Assembly: GCA_019510125.1 (NCBI GenBank) | Contig: JAEKKX010000006.1 | Location: 310,001 to 374,000, forward strand | Reading direction: 5' to 3' | Source: Lysobacterales bacterium | GTDB lineage: Bacteria; Pseudomonadota; Gammaproteobacteria; Xanthomonadales; Xanthomonadaceae | DNA length: 64,000 bases | In this document: positions 8,035-18,778 of the stretch, in pieces | Numbering within the stretch: position 1 is the first letter of the stretch | Layout: every line of letters begins with the position of its first letter | Translations under genes and position numbers: made by a program | The notes under the pieces: generated by a model | Told to the model about the DNA's origin: nothing | The model's database searches: none | The model's input: the letters and a program-made list of their open reading frames with translations, nothing else

Positions 8035-9639
8035 ATGGCCCATCTCGAATACCGCGACCGCCGCCTCGAGTCGCGACCCGACGAAACCGTCCTCGACGCC
8101 TGCCTGCGCCAGGGCGTCGCACTCCCGTTCTCCTGTCGCGGCGGCAGTTGCCACAGTTGCCTGTGCCGCAGCGACGATCCCGTCCCCGAGCGCGCCCGCC
8201 GCGGGCTGCGCCCCGATCTCGCCGCCAAGGGCTATTTCCTGCCCTGCGTGTGCGTGCCGGAAGGCGACCTGCGTTTCGAGCCGCCGCGGCCGGACGATCT
8301 CACCATCCGCGCCGTGCTCCAGTCCCGCACGTGGCTCTCGCCGGAGGTCTGCCGCGTCGTGCTGGAGCCGTTCACCGTGCTCGATGCGCGTCCCGGCCAG
8401 CACGTGGCGGTGCGCCGCGACGCGCAGCGCGTGCGCCGCTACTCCATCGCCAACGCGCCGGCGGCCGAGGGCGTCCTGGAACTCCACGTCAAGCGCATCC
8501 CCGGCGGCGCCGTCGGCGAATGGCTGTGCGAGACGCTGGCGATCGGCGACGAGCTCGACCTGCTCGGTCCCGACGGCGGCTTCGTCTATGCGCCCTCGCA
8601 TCCCGAACAGCCGCTGCTGTTCGTCGTCACCGGCACCGGCCTGGCGCCGGCGCTGGGCGTGATCCGCGATGCGCTCGAACAGGGGCACCGCGGCCCGATC
8701 CACCTGTATCACGGCAGCCGCCACGCCGAGGGGCTGTACCAGGACGCCGCGCTGCGCGCGCTGGCCACGGCGCATCCGGGCGTCCACTACCATCCCTGCC
8801 TGTCCTCGCTTGAGCACGATGCCGACGGGGTGCGCGCGGGCCGCGCGCACGCGGTCGCGGCGGCCGATCTCGCCGACCTCGCCGGCTGGCGCGTGCACCT
8901 GGCCGGCCTGCCAGCGATGGTCACCACCGCTTCGGCGCTGTTCCGTTCGCGCGGCGTGGCCGAGGCGGACCTGGTGGTCGATCCGTTCGAGCCGCCGTCG
9001 GCGCATCCGGTGGCCGACGCGGTGGCCGCGCACGTCGTCGAAGCGGCCGCGCCGACGACCGCGGAAGTGCCGCAGCCGGTGCCCGATCCCGAACTCTGGG
9101 CGGCGCTGGACGCGGGCGCGAAACTGATGCCGATCCTCGAGGAGTTCTACGGACGGGTGTTCGAGGACCCGCTGCTGTCGCCGTATTTCCACGGCAGCAC
9201 CCGCCAGCGCGCGATCGAGAAGGTCTACTCGTTCCTGCACCAGGTGTTCACCGGGAACAAGGTCTATTTCGGCGACCGTCCGCGCAACGCGCACCACTGG
9301 ATGACGATCTCCAACGAACTGTTCGACTATCGCGAGGACCTGTTCTTCGCGGTCGTGCGCCGCCACGGCGTGCCCGAGCCGGTGATCGAACGCTGGCGGG
9401 AGATGCAGGCGCGCTACCGGCCGGACATCGTCAAGTCCGCGCCGTGGCCGAAGATGCTCGACGGCGTCGCGCTGCCGCTCGACGGCTTCGGCACGATGAC
9501 GATCGATGTCGGCAGCGTCTGCGACGGCTGCGCCGGCGAGATCCACGCCGGCGAGACGGTGCGCTACCACCTGCGGCTGGGCTCGACCTACTGCCCGGGC
9601 TGCGCGGACGCCACGGCATCGGCTGGGGCGGCTGGCTGA
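8035..9639 (+). CDS. Ferredoxin - ferredoxin reductase - truncated globin - zinc ribbon fusion protein
   Basis: This 534-residue soluble redox protein has four parts. Residues 1-85 are a plant-type 2Fe-2S domain with Cys34, Cys39, Cys42 (CRGGSCHSC) and Cys71. Residues about 88-315 are an FAD/NAD(P)H reductase with the flavin motif RRYSIANAP and the nucleotide motif VVTGTGLAPALG. Residues about 355-480 are a truncated haemoglobin (EEFYGRVFEDPLLSPYFHG; proximal His in HHWMTISNELF). The last 50 residues carry two CxxC pairs (VCDGCAGEI and YCPGC) that should bind zinc. The layout resembles a flavohaemoglobin rebuilt from other modules, so NO dioxygenase or oxygen/NO sensing is plausible. It shares the GTPase/roadblock operon. 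Confidence 0.85.
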   Translation: MAHLEYRDRRLESRPDETVLDACLRQGVALPFSCRGGSCHSCLCRSDDPVPERARRGLRPDLAAKGYFLPCVCVPEGDLRFEPPRPDDLTIRAVLQSRTWLSPEVCRVVLEPFTVLDARPGQHVAVRRDAQRVRRYSIANAPAAEGVLELHVKRIPGGAVGEWLCETLAIGDELDLLGPDGGFVYAPSHPEQPLLFVVTGTGLAPALGVIRDALEQGHRGPIHLYHGSRHAEGLYQDAALRALATAHPGVHYHPCLSSLEHDADGVRAGRAHAVAAADLADLAGWRVHLAGLPAMVTTASALFRSRGVAEADLVVDPFEPPSAHPVADAVAAHVVEAAAPTTAEVPQPVPDPELWAALDAGAKLMPILEEFYGRVFEDPLLSPYFHGSTRQRAIEKVYSFLHQVFTGNKVYFGDRPRNAHHWMTISNELFDYREDLFFAVVRRHGVPEPVIERWREMQARYRPDIVKSAPWPKMLDGVALPLDGFGTMTIDVGSVCDGCAGEIHAGETVRYHLRLGSTYCPGCADATASAGAAG

Positions 9640-9692
9640 GCGGCTGGCTGATCCCGCCGGACCGGCCGCGGGCGACTGCTAGACTGCCCGGC

Positions 9693-10604
9693 ATGTCCAC
9701 CACCCTCATCGCCGTCGTGTTCGCCCTGGTGCTGGGGCACCTCGCGCCCGGGTTCGCCGCGGCGGTGCGCGGGCACGCGCTGTACTCCGACTGGCTGCGC
9801 TGGCTGGCCGCGCGGATGACCGTGCGCCCGGCGTTCTGGCGCGGTCGCGGCGGCATCCTGCTGGCGGTGCTGCCGCCGGTGCTGCTGGTCGCGCTGGTGC
9901 AGTTCGGCCTGCGCACGCCGCTGGCCGGTGTGCTCGGCCTGCTGTTCGCGCTGCTGGCGCTGTTCTGGGCCTGGGGCCCGCGCGATCTCGATGCCGATGT
10001 CGCCGCCGTCGTCGATGCCGGCGACGGCGACGCGCGCCGCATCGCCGCCGCACGGCTCGCGCCGGCGTGCGCAGGCGAAAGCGCCGAGCCGGGCCTGCTG
10101 GTCGAAGGCGTGTTCGCCGGCGCGCTGCGGCGCTGGTTCGGGGTGCTGGCGTGGTTCATGGTGCTCGGCCCCGCCGGCGCGGTGCTCTACCGTCTCGCCG
10201 CGCTCTCCGCCGAAGCGGAGGCCGCCGACGCGCTGCCCGAAGGCACCCGTGCCGGCGCGCGCGAACTGTTCGCGCTGCTGAACTGGCCGGTGGCGCAGGC
10301 CATGACCTTCTCGCTCGCGCTGGTCGGCAATTTCGACACCGTGCTCGGCGCCTGGCGCGAGCGCGGCGGCGCCTCGCTGCGCCTCGACCACGCCTTCCTC
10401 GGCGCCGCCGCCCGCGCCAGCGTGCGCAGCGAAGTCGCCGAAGAGGCGCAGGAATTCATCGAGGAGGGCGTCGCCCCCGGCAACGCCTGGGCGAAGCTGG
10501 GCGAACTGCCCGAACTGCGCGACGCGATGAGCCTGGTCTGGCGCATCCTGCTGCTGTGGCTGGCGATCCTCGCCCTGTTCGTCGTGGCCGGCTGGGTGAG
10601 CTGA
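9693..10604 (+). CDS. ampE: AmpE family membrane protein
   Basis: This 303-residue integral membrane protein has the AmpE layout: an N-terminal helix (TTLIAVVFALVLGHL), a pair of helices near residues 45-85, a soluble middle region, a helix around WFGVLAWFMVLGPAGAVLYRL, and a C-terminal helix (ILLLWLAILALFVVAGW). AmpE is known in gammaproteobacteria beside ampD and is linked to beta-lactamase regulation through cell-wall recycling; its mechanism is unclear. No ampD is in this window. It starts 53 bases after the globin fusion and may be read from the same transcript. The next 408 bases hold only repeats. Confidence 0.85.
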   Translation: MSTTLIAVVFALVLGHLAPGFAAAVRGHALYSDWLRWLAARMTVRPAFWRGRGGILLAVLPPVLLVALVQFGLRTPLAGVLGLLFALLALFWAWGPRDLDADVAAVVDAGDGDARRIAAARLAPACAGESAEPGLLVEGVFAGALRRWFGVLAWFMVLGPAGAVLYRLAALSAEAEAADALPEGTRAGARELFALLNWPVAQAMTFSLALVGNFDTVLGAWRERGGASLRLDHAFLGAAARASVRSEVAEEAQEFIEEGVAPGNAWAKLGELPELRDAMSLVWRILLLWLAILALFVVAGWVS

Positions 10605-10676
10605 GGCGTTCGCGCGCCGCGGCGCCACGGCCGGCGCTTGCGCCAAAGCCGCAGAGGCAGGCCGGCCGAGCTTTCG

Positions 10677-10980
10677 CAGGAGCGACGTGAGTCGCGCCCG
10701 ACGGCGTCCTGAGGGGCGGTCTGCGGCGCCGCGAGTCGCGTCTGATGGCGTCACGGGTCGCGACTTCCGTCGCTCCCACGAGACGGCTTTCGCTGCGGTC
10801 AGCCCGCAGGAAGCCGGCGCGCGCTTGTAGGAGCGACGTGAGTCGCGACCCGATGGTGTCCGGGGGCGTGACCTGACGGTGCAACGGGGCGCGATCTGAC
10901 GCCGCCGGGGTCGCGGCCTGACGATGCCGTGGGCTGTGATCTGAGGGCGCCGGGGTCGCGACTGACGTCGCTCCTACAAG
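10677..10980. repeat. REP-like inverted repeats between convergent ampE and metF
   Basis: The 408-base gap 10605-11012 holds no gene but has two pairs of the repeat GTAGGAGCGACGTGAGTCGC and its reverse complement. Direct copies are at 10677-10700 (degenerate) and 10827-10852. Inverse copies are at about 10755-10779 and 10953-10977. Between them lie short echoes of TCGCGnCnTGACGG. They sit between two converging genes and could fold at both transcript ends. Confidence 0.75.
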
Positions 10981-11012
10981 TCGCTCCTGCGAACAGAGGG
11001 CGATTTCGCTCG

Positions 11013-11837
11013 TTACGCCAGTCGCGCCAGCACCGACTGGGTCGGTTTGGCGAGGTTGAGGGTGTAGAAGTGCAGCGCCGGCGCGCCGCCGTCGAGCAGT
11101 CGCCGGCACATCGCAGCGACCAGGTCGGCGGCGAATTCGCGGATGCCGTCGACGTCGTCGCCGAGGGCCTGCATGCGCTTGCCGATCCAGCGCGGGATCT
11201 CGGCGCCGCAGGCCTCGGAGAAGCGCTTGAGCTGGCTGAAGTTCGAGATCGGCATGATCCCCGGCACGATCGGCACGTCCACGCCGAGCCGGCGCACGTC
11301 GTCGACGAAGCGGAAATACGCGTCCGGGTTGTAGAAATACTGGGTGATCGCGGCGTTGGCGCCGGCGTCGATCTTGGCCTTGAAGTGGCGCAGGTCGGCG
11401 AAGGCGTCCTCGGCCTGCGGGTGGGTCTCGGGGTAGCAGCCGACCTCGATCCGGAAATGGTCGCCGTGCTCGGCGCGGATGAAGGCGACCAGGTCCGAGC
11501 CGTAGCGCAGGTCGCCCATGCGCGCCATGCCCGAGGGCAGGTCACCGCGCAGCGCGACGATCCGGCGGCAGCCCAGCGCGCGATACAGCCGCAGCAGTTC
11601 GCGGATCTCCTCGCGGCTGCCGCCCATGCACGAGAGGTGCGGCGCGGCGTCGAAGCCGTGGGTCTGGGCCAGGTGGCGCACCGTTTCCGAGGTGTAGCTC
11701 AGGGTCGAGCCGCCGGCGCCGAAGGTGCAGGAGACGTACTCGGGCGCATGCGTGCGGAGCTTCTTCGCCGTCCGGTCCAGCAGGTCGCGCTGTTCGTCGG
11801 TCTTGGGCGGGTAGAACTCGAAGGAGATCGCGGGCAT
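11013..11837 (-). CDS. metF: Methylenetetrahydrofolate reductase MetF
   Basis: This flavoprotein reduces 5,10-methylene-THF to 5-methyl-THF, the methyl donor for methionine synthesis. The 274-residue sequence is full length for the bacterial enzyme. It shows the N-terminal SFEFYPPKT with the catalytic Glu, the FAD-binding stretch HLSCMGGSREEI, RIVALRGD, QYFYNPDAYFRFVDD and PIVPGIMPI. It is not next to ahcY or metK here; both lie elsewhere in the window. A sigma-70 promoter just upstream gives a leader of only about 20 bases, and the ribosome site is poor (CTCTCC before ATG). Confidence 0.95.
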   Translation of the reverse strand: MPAISFEFYPPKTDEQRDLLDRTAKKLRTHAPEYVSCTFGAGGSTLSYTSETVRHLAQTHGFDAAPHLSCMGGSREEIRELLRLYRALGCRRIVALRGDLPSGMARMGDLRYGSDLVAFIRAEHGDHFRIEVGCYPETHPQAEDAFADLRHFKAKIDAGANAAITQYFYNPDAYFRFVDDVRRLGVDVPIVPGIMPISNFSQLKRFSEACGAEIPRWIGKRMQALGDDVDGIREFAADLVAAMCRRLLDGGAPALHFYTLNLAKPTQSVLARLA

Positions 11838-11864
11838 GGAGAGCGTCCGGGCGGGCCGGGCGAA

Positions 11865-11894
11865 ATCATATCTCTTTATCGCGATGAATGTAAA
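11865..11894 (-). promoter_or_regulatory. Sigma-70 promoter of metF
   Basis: Read on the minus strand, TTTACA (11894-11889) and TATGAT (11870-11865) are separated by 18 bases. Each hexamer matches the consensus at five of six positions. Transcription would start near 11858, about 20 bases before the metF ATG. The AT-rich stretch stands out from the GC-rich surroundings. Confidence 0.7.
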
Positions 11895-11919
11895 ACAAAA
11901 ATGTTCCGGCGTCGGAAAC

Positions 11920-11953
11920 GACGACGGCCCGGGATCGCGCCCGGGCCGTCGTC
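11920..11953 (-). terminator. Terminator of nirS
   Basis: A perfect 14-bp stem (GACGACGGCCCGGG with its complement) and a 6-base loop lie 17 bases after the nirS stop. On the minus strand it is followed by GTTTCCGACGCC, not a pure T-run. The same GTTTCC tail follows the ahcY and metK hairpins. Confidence 0.75.
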
Positions 11954-11970
11954 GAACGCTGCGGCGTGGC

Positions 11971-14214
<2,244 letters not shown>

Positions 14215-14227
14215 TCAGGCCCGCGCC

Positions 14228-16474
14228 ATGTCGCCGCTCGTCCATGCCGTTCGCATCGCAGTGCTTTTGCCGTGGTGGGCGGTCCTGCCCGTGCAGGCGG
14301 CCGATCCCGCGCCGGGGGAGGGACACGCGCGCGAGCTCGATCGGATCGTCGTGATCGCCAGCCGCGCGCCCGAGCCGCTGGGCAAGGTCGTGGCGACGGT
14401 TTCGGCGATCGATCGCGCCACGCTCGATGCGCAGCAGGCGCGCACGCTCGGCGACCTCGTGCGCTACACGCCCGGCGTCGATGCGCTGGGCGACAGCGCG
14501 CGCTTCGGCTGGCAGGGATTCTCGATCCGCGGGCTCGACGGCAATCGCGTGGGCATGGAGATCGACGGCGTGCCGATGGCCGAGGCCTTTTCGGTCGGCC
14601 AGTTCGCCGCCGCCGGCCGCGATCTGGTCGATCTCGATCTCGTCGAGCGCGTCGAGATCCTGCGCGGTCCGGCATCGACGCTGTACGGCAGCGACGCGCT
14701 GGCCGGCGTGGTCGCGTTCCGCACGCGCTCGCCCGCGGATCTGCTCGCAGAGGTCGACGGGCCGGTCGGGCTCTCCACCCGGGTGTCCGCCTCCGGGCGC
14801 GACGGCGGCCGCGGCACGTCGGGCGCCTTCGCCGCGCGGGGCTTCGACGATCGGCTGCAGGCGATGCTGCTGGCGACCGCGCATGCGGGCCACGAAGCGG
14901 ACAACCGCTCGGACGCGCATCCGGCCAATCCGCTCGACAGCCATCAGAACGCCGCGCTGGCGAAGCTGCGCTGGGACGCCGCCGCGTTCGGGCGCTGGAC
15001 CGCCACGCTCGACCACGGCGAAGGCCATGTCGAGACCGACGTGCGCTCGCTGCGCTTCGGGCCCGGTCGCTTCTCGACGACCACCGACCTGCGCGGCGAC
15101 GACCGCCAGCGCCGCGACCGGGTCAGCCTCGGCGCGGAATGGACGCCGACGCGGGGCTGGCTCGACCGCGCTTCGCTGCTGCTCTACGGCCAGCGCACCG
15201 ACGCCCGCCAGGACACCGCGCAGACCCGGCTCGCCGACCGCACCACGCGCTTCCCGTCGCTGCGCCTGCGCCGGTTCGCGCTGCAGCAGGACAACCGCGG
15301 CCTGCAGTGGCAGGGCGAGGCCGGCAGTGGCGGGGCAGGCGGCGACAAGCCGGGCAGCGACAACGCCGCGGCGATCACCCATCGCCACGTCTTCGGCGTG
15401 TCGTTCGCGCGCAGCGAGTACCGGGGCCTGCGCGACGGCAGCGAGATCAATCTCCTGACCGGCGCGATCAGCACCGTGGTGCTCGGCGAGCGCTTCCCGG
15501 TGCGCGACTTCCCGAGCAGCACCGTGCGCGAAACCGGCGTGTTCTGGCAGGACGAGATCGGCGTCGGCACGCGTTTCGCCGTCATTCCCGGCCTGCGCTG
15601 GGAGCGCTACGACCTCGACGCCCGGCCCGACGCGATCTTCCGCGAGGACTACCCGACGATCGCGGTCGCGGACATCCGCCGCGATGCCTGGACGCCCAAG
15701 CTCGGCCTGCGCTGGGAGCCGGGCGAACACACCACCTGGTTCGTGCAGTACGCGCGCGGGTTCCGTGCGCCGCCGTTCGGCGACGTCAACATCGGCCTGT
15801 CGCTGACCCTGCTGAACTACGAGGTGCGGCCGAACCCCGACCTGCGCCCGGAGCGCAGCCATGGCCTCGAAGCCGGCTGGCGCTGGCAGGGCGAAGGCCT
15901 GCGCGCCAGCGTCACCGCGTACCGCAACCGCTACCGCGACCTGATCGATTCGCGCGCGAATCTCGGAGTCGATCCGACCACCGGCGCGACGATCTTCCAG
16001 TCGGTGAACCGCGCCCGGGCGGTGATCGAAGGGCTCGAGGCCGAGACGACGTGGACGCCGGGCGGCGGCGACTGGCAATTCCGCGCCGCCGCCGCGTGGG
16101 CGCGCGGGCGCGACCTCGCGCGCGACAGGCCGCTCAACAGCGTCGCCCCGGGCCGGCTGGTGCTGGGCGCGAGCTGGGCCCCGGCGACCGCGCACTGGGG
16201 CGTGGAAGCGGTGGCCACCGGCGTCGCCCGCCAGCCCGCGCTCGACGAGAGCGCCGGCCCGCTGTTCCATGCGCCGGGCCACGGCCTGCTCGATGTGTAC
16301 GCTTGGTGGAAGCCGGTGTCGTCGATGCGGGTGAACCTCGCGCTGCTCAACGCGTTCGATCGCCGCTACTGGGACTGGAGCACCGTCCGCGGCGTCTCGG
16401 CGACGGCCAGCGACATCGACTTCTACACCCGCCCGGGCCGCAGCGTCAGCGTGTCGGCGTCGTTCGACTGGTGA
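14228..16474 (+). CDS. TonB-dependent outer-membrane receptor, haem/haemoglobin type
   Basis: The 748-residue precursor has a signal peptide ending PVQAAD, a plug domain (DRIVVIASRAPEPLG, RGLDGNRVGMEIDGVPM, VERVEILRGPASTLYGSDAL) and a 22-strand barrel ending in the aromatic SVSASFDW. The short plug motif around DGVPMAEAFSVG and the barrel motif RGFRAPPFGDVNIG match the TonB haemoglobin/transferrin/lactoferrin receptor family, so haem uptake is likely. It is divergent from nirS across 175 bases. Haem import beside a haem-rich reductase makes sense, but the link is inferred. No Fur box is obvious upstream. Confidence 0.85.
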   Translation: MSPLVHAVRIAVLLPWWAVLPVQAADPAPGEGHARELDRIVVIASRAPEPLGKVVATVSAIDRATLDAQQARTLGDLVRYTPGVDALGDSARFGWQGFSIRGLDGNRVGMEIDGVPMAEAFSVGQFAAAGRDLVDLDLVERVEILRGPASTLYGSDALAGVVAFRTRSPADLLAEVDGPVGLSTRVSASGRDGGRGTSGAFAARGFDDRLQAMLLATAHAGHEADNRSDAHPANPLDSHQNAALAKLRWDAAAFGRWTATLDHGEGHVETDVRSLRFGPGRFSTTTDLRGDDRQRRDRVSLGAEWTPTRGWLDRASLLLYGQRTDARQDTAQTRLADRTTRFPSLRLRRFALQQDNRGLQWQGEAGSGGAGGDKPGSDNAAAITHRHVFGVSFARSEYRGLRDGSEINLLTGAISTVVLGERFPVRDFPSSTVRETGVFWQDEIGVGTRFAVIPGLRWERYDLDARPDAIFREDYPTIAVADIRRDAWTPKLGLRWEPGEHTTWFVQYARGFRAPPFGDVNIGLSLTLLNYEVRPNPDLRPERSHGLEAGWRWQGEGLRASVTAYRNRYRDLIDSRANLGVDPTTGATIFQSVNRARAVIEGLEAETTWTPGGGDWQFRAAAAWARGRDLARDRPLNSVAPGRLVLGASWAPATAHWGVEAVATGVARQPALDESAGPLFHAPGHGLLDVYAWWKPVSSMRVNLALLNAFDRRYWDWSTVRGVSATASDIDFYTRPGRSVSVSASFDW

Positions 16475-16529
16475 CGCGGTGCGCCGGCGCGGGCGCTAGA
16501 CTGCCCGCGTCCCGTGCCCTGCGTCCGCC

Positions 16530-17087
16530 ATGACTATCGTTTTGACCGAATTCGCCCGCCCGCGCCTGTTTCCCGCCGAACCCCGCCGCAACACGATCCA
16601 GGACTGCACGCCGGAACAGTTCGTGCAGCGGCTCAACGCGGAAACCCCGGTCGCCATGCTCGACGGCTACGCGCCGTTCTGCAAGCTCCACGTGCATCGC
16701 AACTGGACTTCGACGCGATGCATGACCATCCCGATCGACACCGGCAATCGCCACCTGCTGCGCAGCGCCTACGAAGCCCGCAACTCCCGCGAGCTGCCGG
16801 TGCTGGTGCGCTGGTTCGAGGGCGTGGAGCCGCCGGTCGCCGAGTACCTGATCGCGATCCTCTACGACCGCGAGCAGATGGCAAAGGAAGGCACGCCGTA
16901 CGACGCCGAGTGGGGCGTCGTCGGCTGCCTCTACACGATGACGCCCGAGGAAACCCCGATGACCCCGATCACCATGCTGCGCAACGCGCTGGGCGTGGAG
17001 GAGGGCGGCTCGGGCGTGCCGATCGACCGCGAGGCCTACCGGCGCGCGGTGGAGTTCTGGGAAGCGAATGCGGGTTGGCGCGGATGA
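16530..17087 (+). CDS. DUF3228 family protein
   Basis: This 185-residue soluble protein starts MTIVLTEFARPRLFP. The conserved DUF3228 blocks are visible: GYAPFCKLHVHRNW, a central ELPVLVRWFEGVEPP, and the C-terminal WGVVGCLYTMTPEETPMTP followed by RNALGVEEGGSG. The function of the family is unknown. It stands alone, 55 bases after the TonB receptor and converging with an MHS transporter. A REP-type inverted repeat lies between the two. Confidence 0.85.
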   Translation: MTIVLTEFARPRLFPAEPRRNTIQDCTPEQFVQRLNAETPVAMLDGYAPFCKLHVHRNWTSTRCMTIPIDTGNRHLLRSAYEARNSRELPVLVRWFEGVEPPVAEYLIAILYDREQMAKEGTPYDAEWGVVGCLYTMTPEETPMTPITMLRNALGVEEGGSGVPIDREAYRRAVEFWEANAGWRG

Positions 17088-17130
17088 AAAATTGGAGCGC
17101 TGCGACGGCTTGTGCGCGGAGCTGCTCTTT

Positions 17131-17191
17131 GTAGGAGCGACGTGAGTCGCGACCCGAAACGTCATCAGGTCGCGACTCACGTCGCTCCTAC
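17131..17191. repeat. Perfect REP-type inverted repeat (BIME-like)
   Basis: A 24-base arm starting GTAGGAGCGACGTGAGTCGC (17131-17154) and its exact reverse complement (17168-17191) are separated by 13 bases. The unit lies between the convergent DUF3228 and MHS transporter genes. It is the cleanest copy of the repeat in the window and could terminate both transcripts. Confidence 0.85.
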
Positions 17192-17273
17192 AGAAGCGTT
17201 GCTTGCGGAACGAATGCCAACGACGCGGCGCGATGCGTTGTCGATGCCGGGCGCGTGCGTGTTGCTCGCTCGA

Positions 17274-18587
17274 TCAGCTCTTGTACTTCCGCGCCCGGTT
17301 GATCGCGAGCGCGGCGAGGGTGCCGACGGCGCCGGAGAGCAGGTAGGCGCCCAGCCATTCGAGGCCGAAGCTGGCGCACAGGCCGAGGGCGACCAGCGGC
17401 GCGAAGGCGGCGCCGATCAGCCAGGCGAGGTCGGCGGTGAGCGCGGCGCCGGTGTAGCGGTAACGCTTGCCGAAGTTCGCGGTCACCGCGCCGGCGGCCT
17501 GGCCGTAGGACAGGCCCAGCAGCAGGAAGCCGATCAGCACGAACGCGGCCTGGCCGGCGCTGCCGCCGCCCATCAGGGTCGGCGCGAAGCCGCTGAACAT
17601 CGCGATGGCGATCGCCAGTCCGCCCAGCGTGCGCGCGCGGCCGACGCGGTCGGCGACGACGCCCGAGGCGATCACGCCGCCGATGGCGACGAGGCCGCCG
17701 ACGATCTGGATCGACAGGAAGCCGCTCATCGACTGGTCGGAATACAGCCGGATCCACGACAGCGGGAAGATCGTGACGATGTGGAACAGCGCGTAGCTGG
17801 CGAGCGCCGCGAACGCGCCGATGACCACGTGCTGGCCCTTCTCGGCGACGAGTTCGCGGATCGGGGTGGGCTCGAGGTCCAGTTCGTGCATCTTGCCCTG
17901 GTATTCCTCGGCGACGACGATGCGCAGTCGTGCGAACAGGGCGACGACGTTGATCGCGAAGGCGACGTAGAACGGATAGCGCCAGCCCCATTCGAGGAAG
18001 TCGCGCTCGGTCAGGCTGGCGAGCAGGAAGGCGAAGACCGACGCCGCGACGATGAAGCCGACCGGCGCGCCGAGCTGGCCGAGCATCGCGTACCAGCCGC
18101 GGCGTTCCTTCGGCGTGTTCAGCGCGAGCAGCGACGGCAGGCCGTCCCACGAGCCGCCCAGCGCGATGCCCTGCAGGATGCGCAGCAGCGCGAGCAGCAC
18201 GATCGACGCGCCGCCGAGGGTGGCGTAGCCGGGCAGGAACGCCATGCCCGCGGTGGCGGTGCCCAGCATGAACAGCGCAACGGTGAGTTTCATGCCGCGG
18301 CCCCAGTGGGTCTGCAGCGACATGAACAGGATCGTGCCGAGCGGCCGCGCGACGAACGCCAGCGCGAAGATCGCGAACGCGTACAGCGTGCCCCGCAGTC
18401 CGTCGGCGAACGGGAAGAACACCGCCGGGAAGGCCAGCGCCGAGGCGATGCCGTAGACGAAGAAATCGAAGTATTCCGAGGCGCGGCCGATGACCACGCC
18501 GACGGCGATTTCGCCCGGCGCCACGTCGGGATGGGCCTTGGTGCCGTGGTCGTGGGTGGAGGCGGTGGGACCTGTGGCGGTGTTCAT
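17274..18587 (-). CDS. MHS-family MFS transporter
   Basis: This 437-residue inner-membrane transporter has twelve predicted helices. Family marks of the metabolite:H+ symporter group are the N-terminal GRASEYFDFFVYGIASALAF, FVARPLGTILF near residue 80, RILQGIALGGSWDG, and a long central loop (EEYQGKMHELDLEPTPI). The substrate is not evident; relatives move organic acids, proline/betaine or shikimate. It is a single gene, divergent from the cyo operon. The ATG at 18587 was chosen because it gives a short cytosolic tail before helix 1; longer in-frame starts exist. Confidence 0.85.
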   Translation of the reverse strand: MNTATGPTASTHDHGTKAHPDVAPGEIAVGVVIGRASEYFDFFVYGIASALAFPAVFFPFADGLRGTLYAFAIFALAFVARPLGTILFMSLQTHWGRGMKLTVALFMLGTATAGMAFLPGYATLGGASIVLLALLRILQGIALGGSWDGLPSLLALNTPKERRGWYAMLGQLGAPVGFIVAASVFAFLLASLTERDFLEWGWRYPFYVAFAINVVALFARLRIVVAEEYQGKMHELDLEPTPIRELVAEKGQHVVIGAFAALASYALFHIVTIFPLSWIRLYSDQSMSGFLSIQIVGGLVAIGGVIASGVVADRVGRARTLGGLAIAIAMFSGFAPTLMGGGSAGQAAFVLIGFLLLGLSYGQAAGAVTANFGKRYRYTGAALTADLAWLIGAAFAPLVALGLCASFGLEWLGAYLLSGAVGTLAALAINRARKYKS

Positions 18588-18737
18588 CGGTCGCGGCGTC
18601 GGATCACGGGAAGCGGGGCACGGGCGAGTCACGGGAGCGTGCGGCCGGAATCGCCGCAGGACACAGACTGACAGAGCCCGGGTGCGCGGACCATAGGACA
18701 AAACGTCCAATCTTCTCGCAAGCGCGTCGCCTCTATA

Positions 18738-18751
18738 TTGATCGCGATCAA
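18738..18751 (+). promoter_or_regulatory. FNR/ANR box at the cyo promoter
   Basis: TTGATCGCGATCAA matches the FNR consensus TTGAT-N4-ATCAA exactly. It overlaps a TATATT -10-like hexamer (18734-18739), 28 bases upstream of cyoA. That position predicts anaerobic repression of the oxidase, as is known for cyo in E. coli. Confidence 0.75.
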
Positions 18752-18778
18752 TTCCGGTCGAGATTCCTCTCCCTCCCC

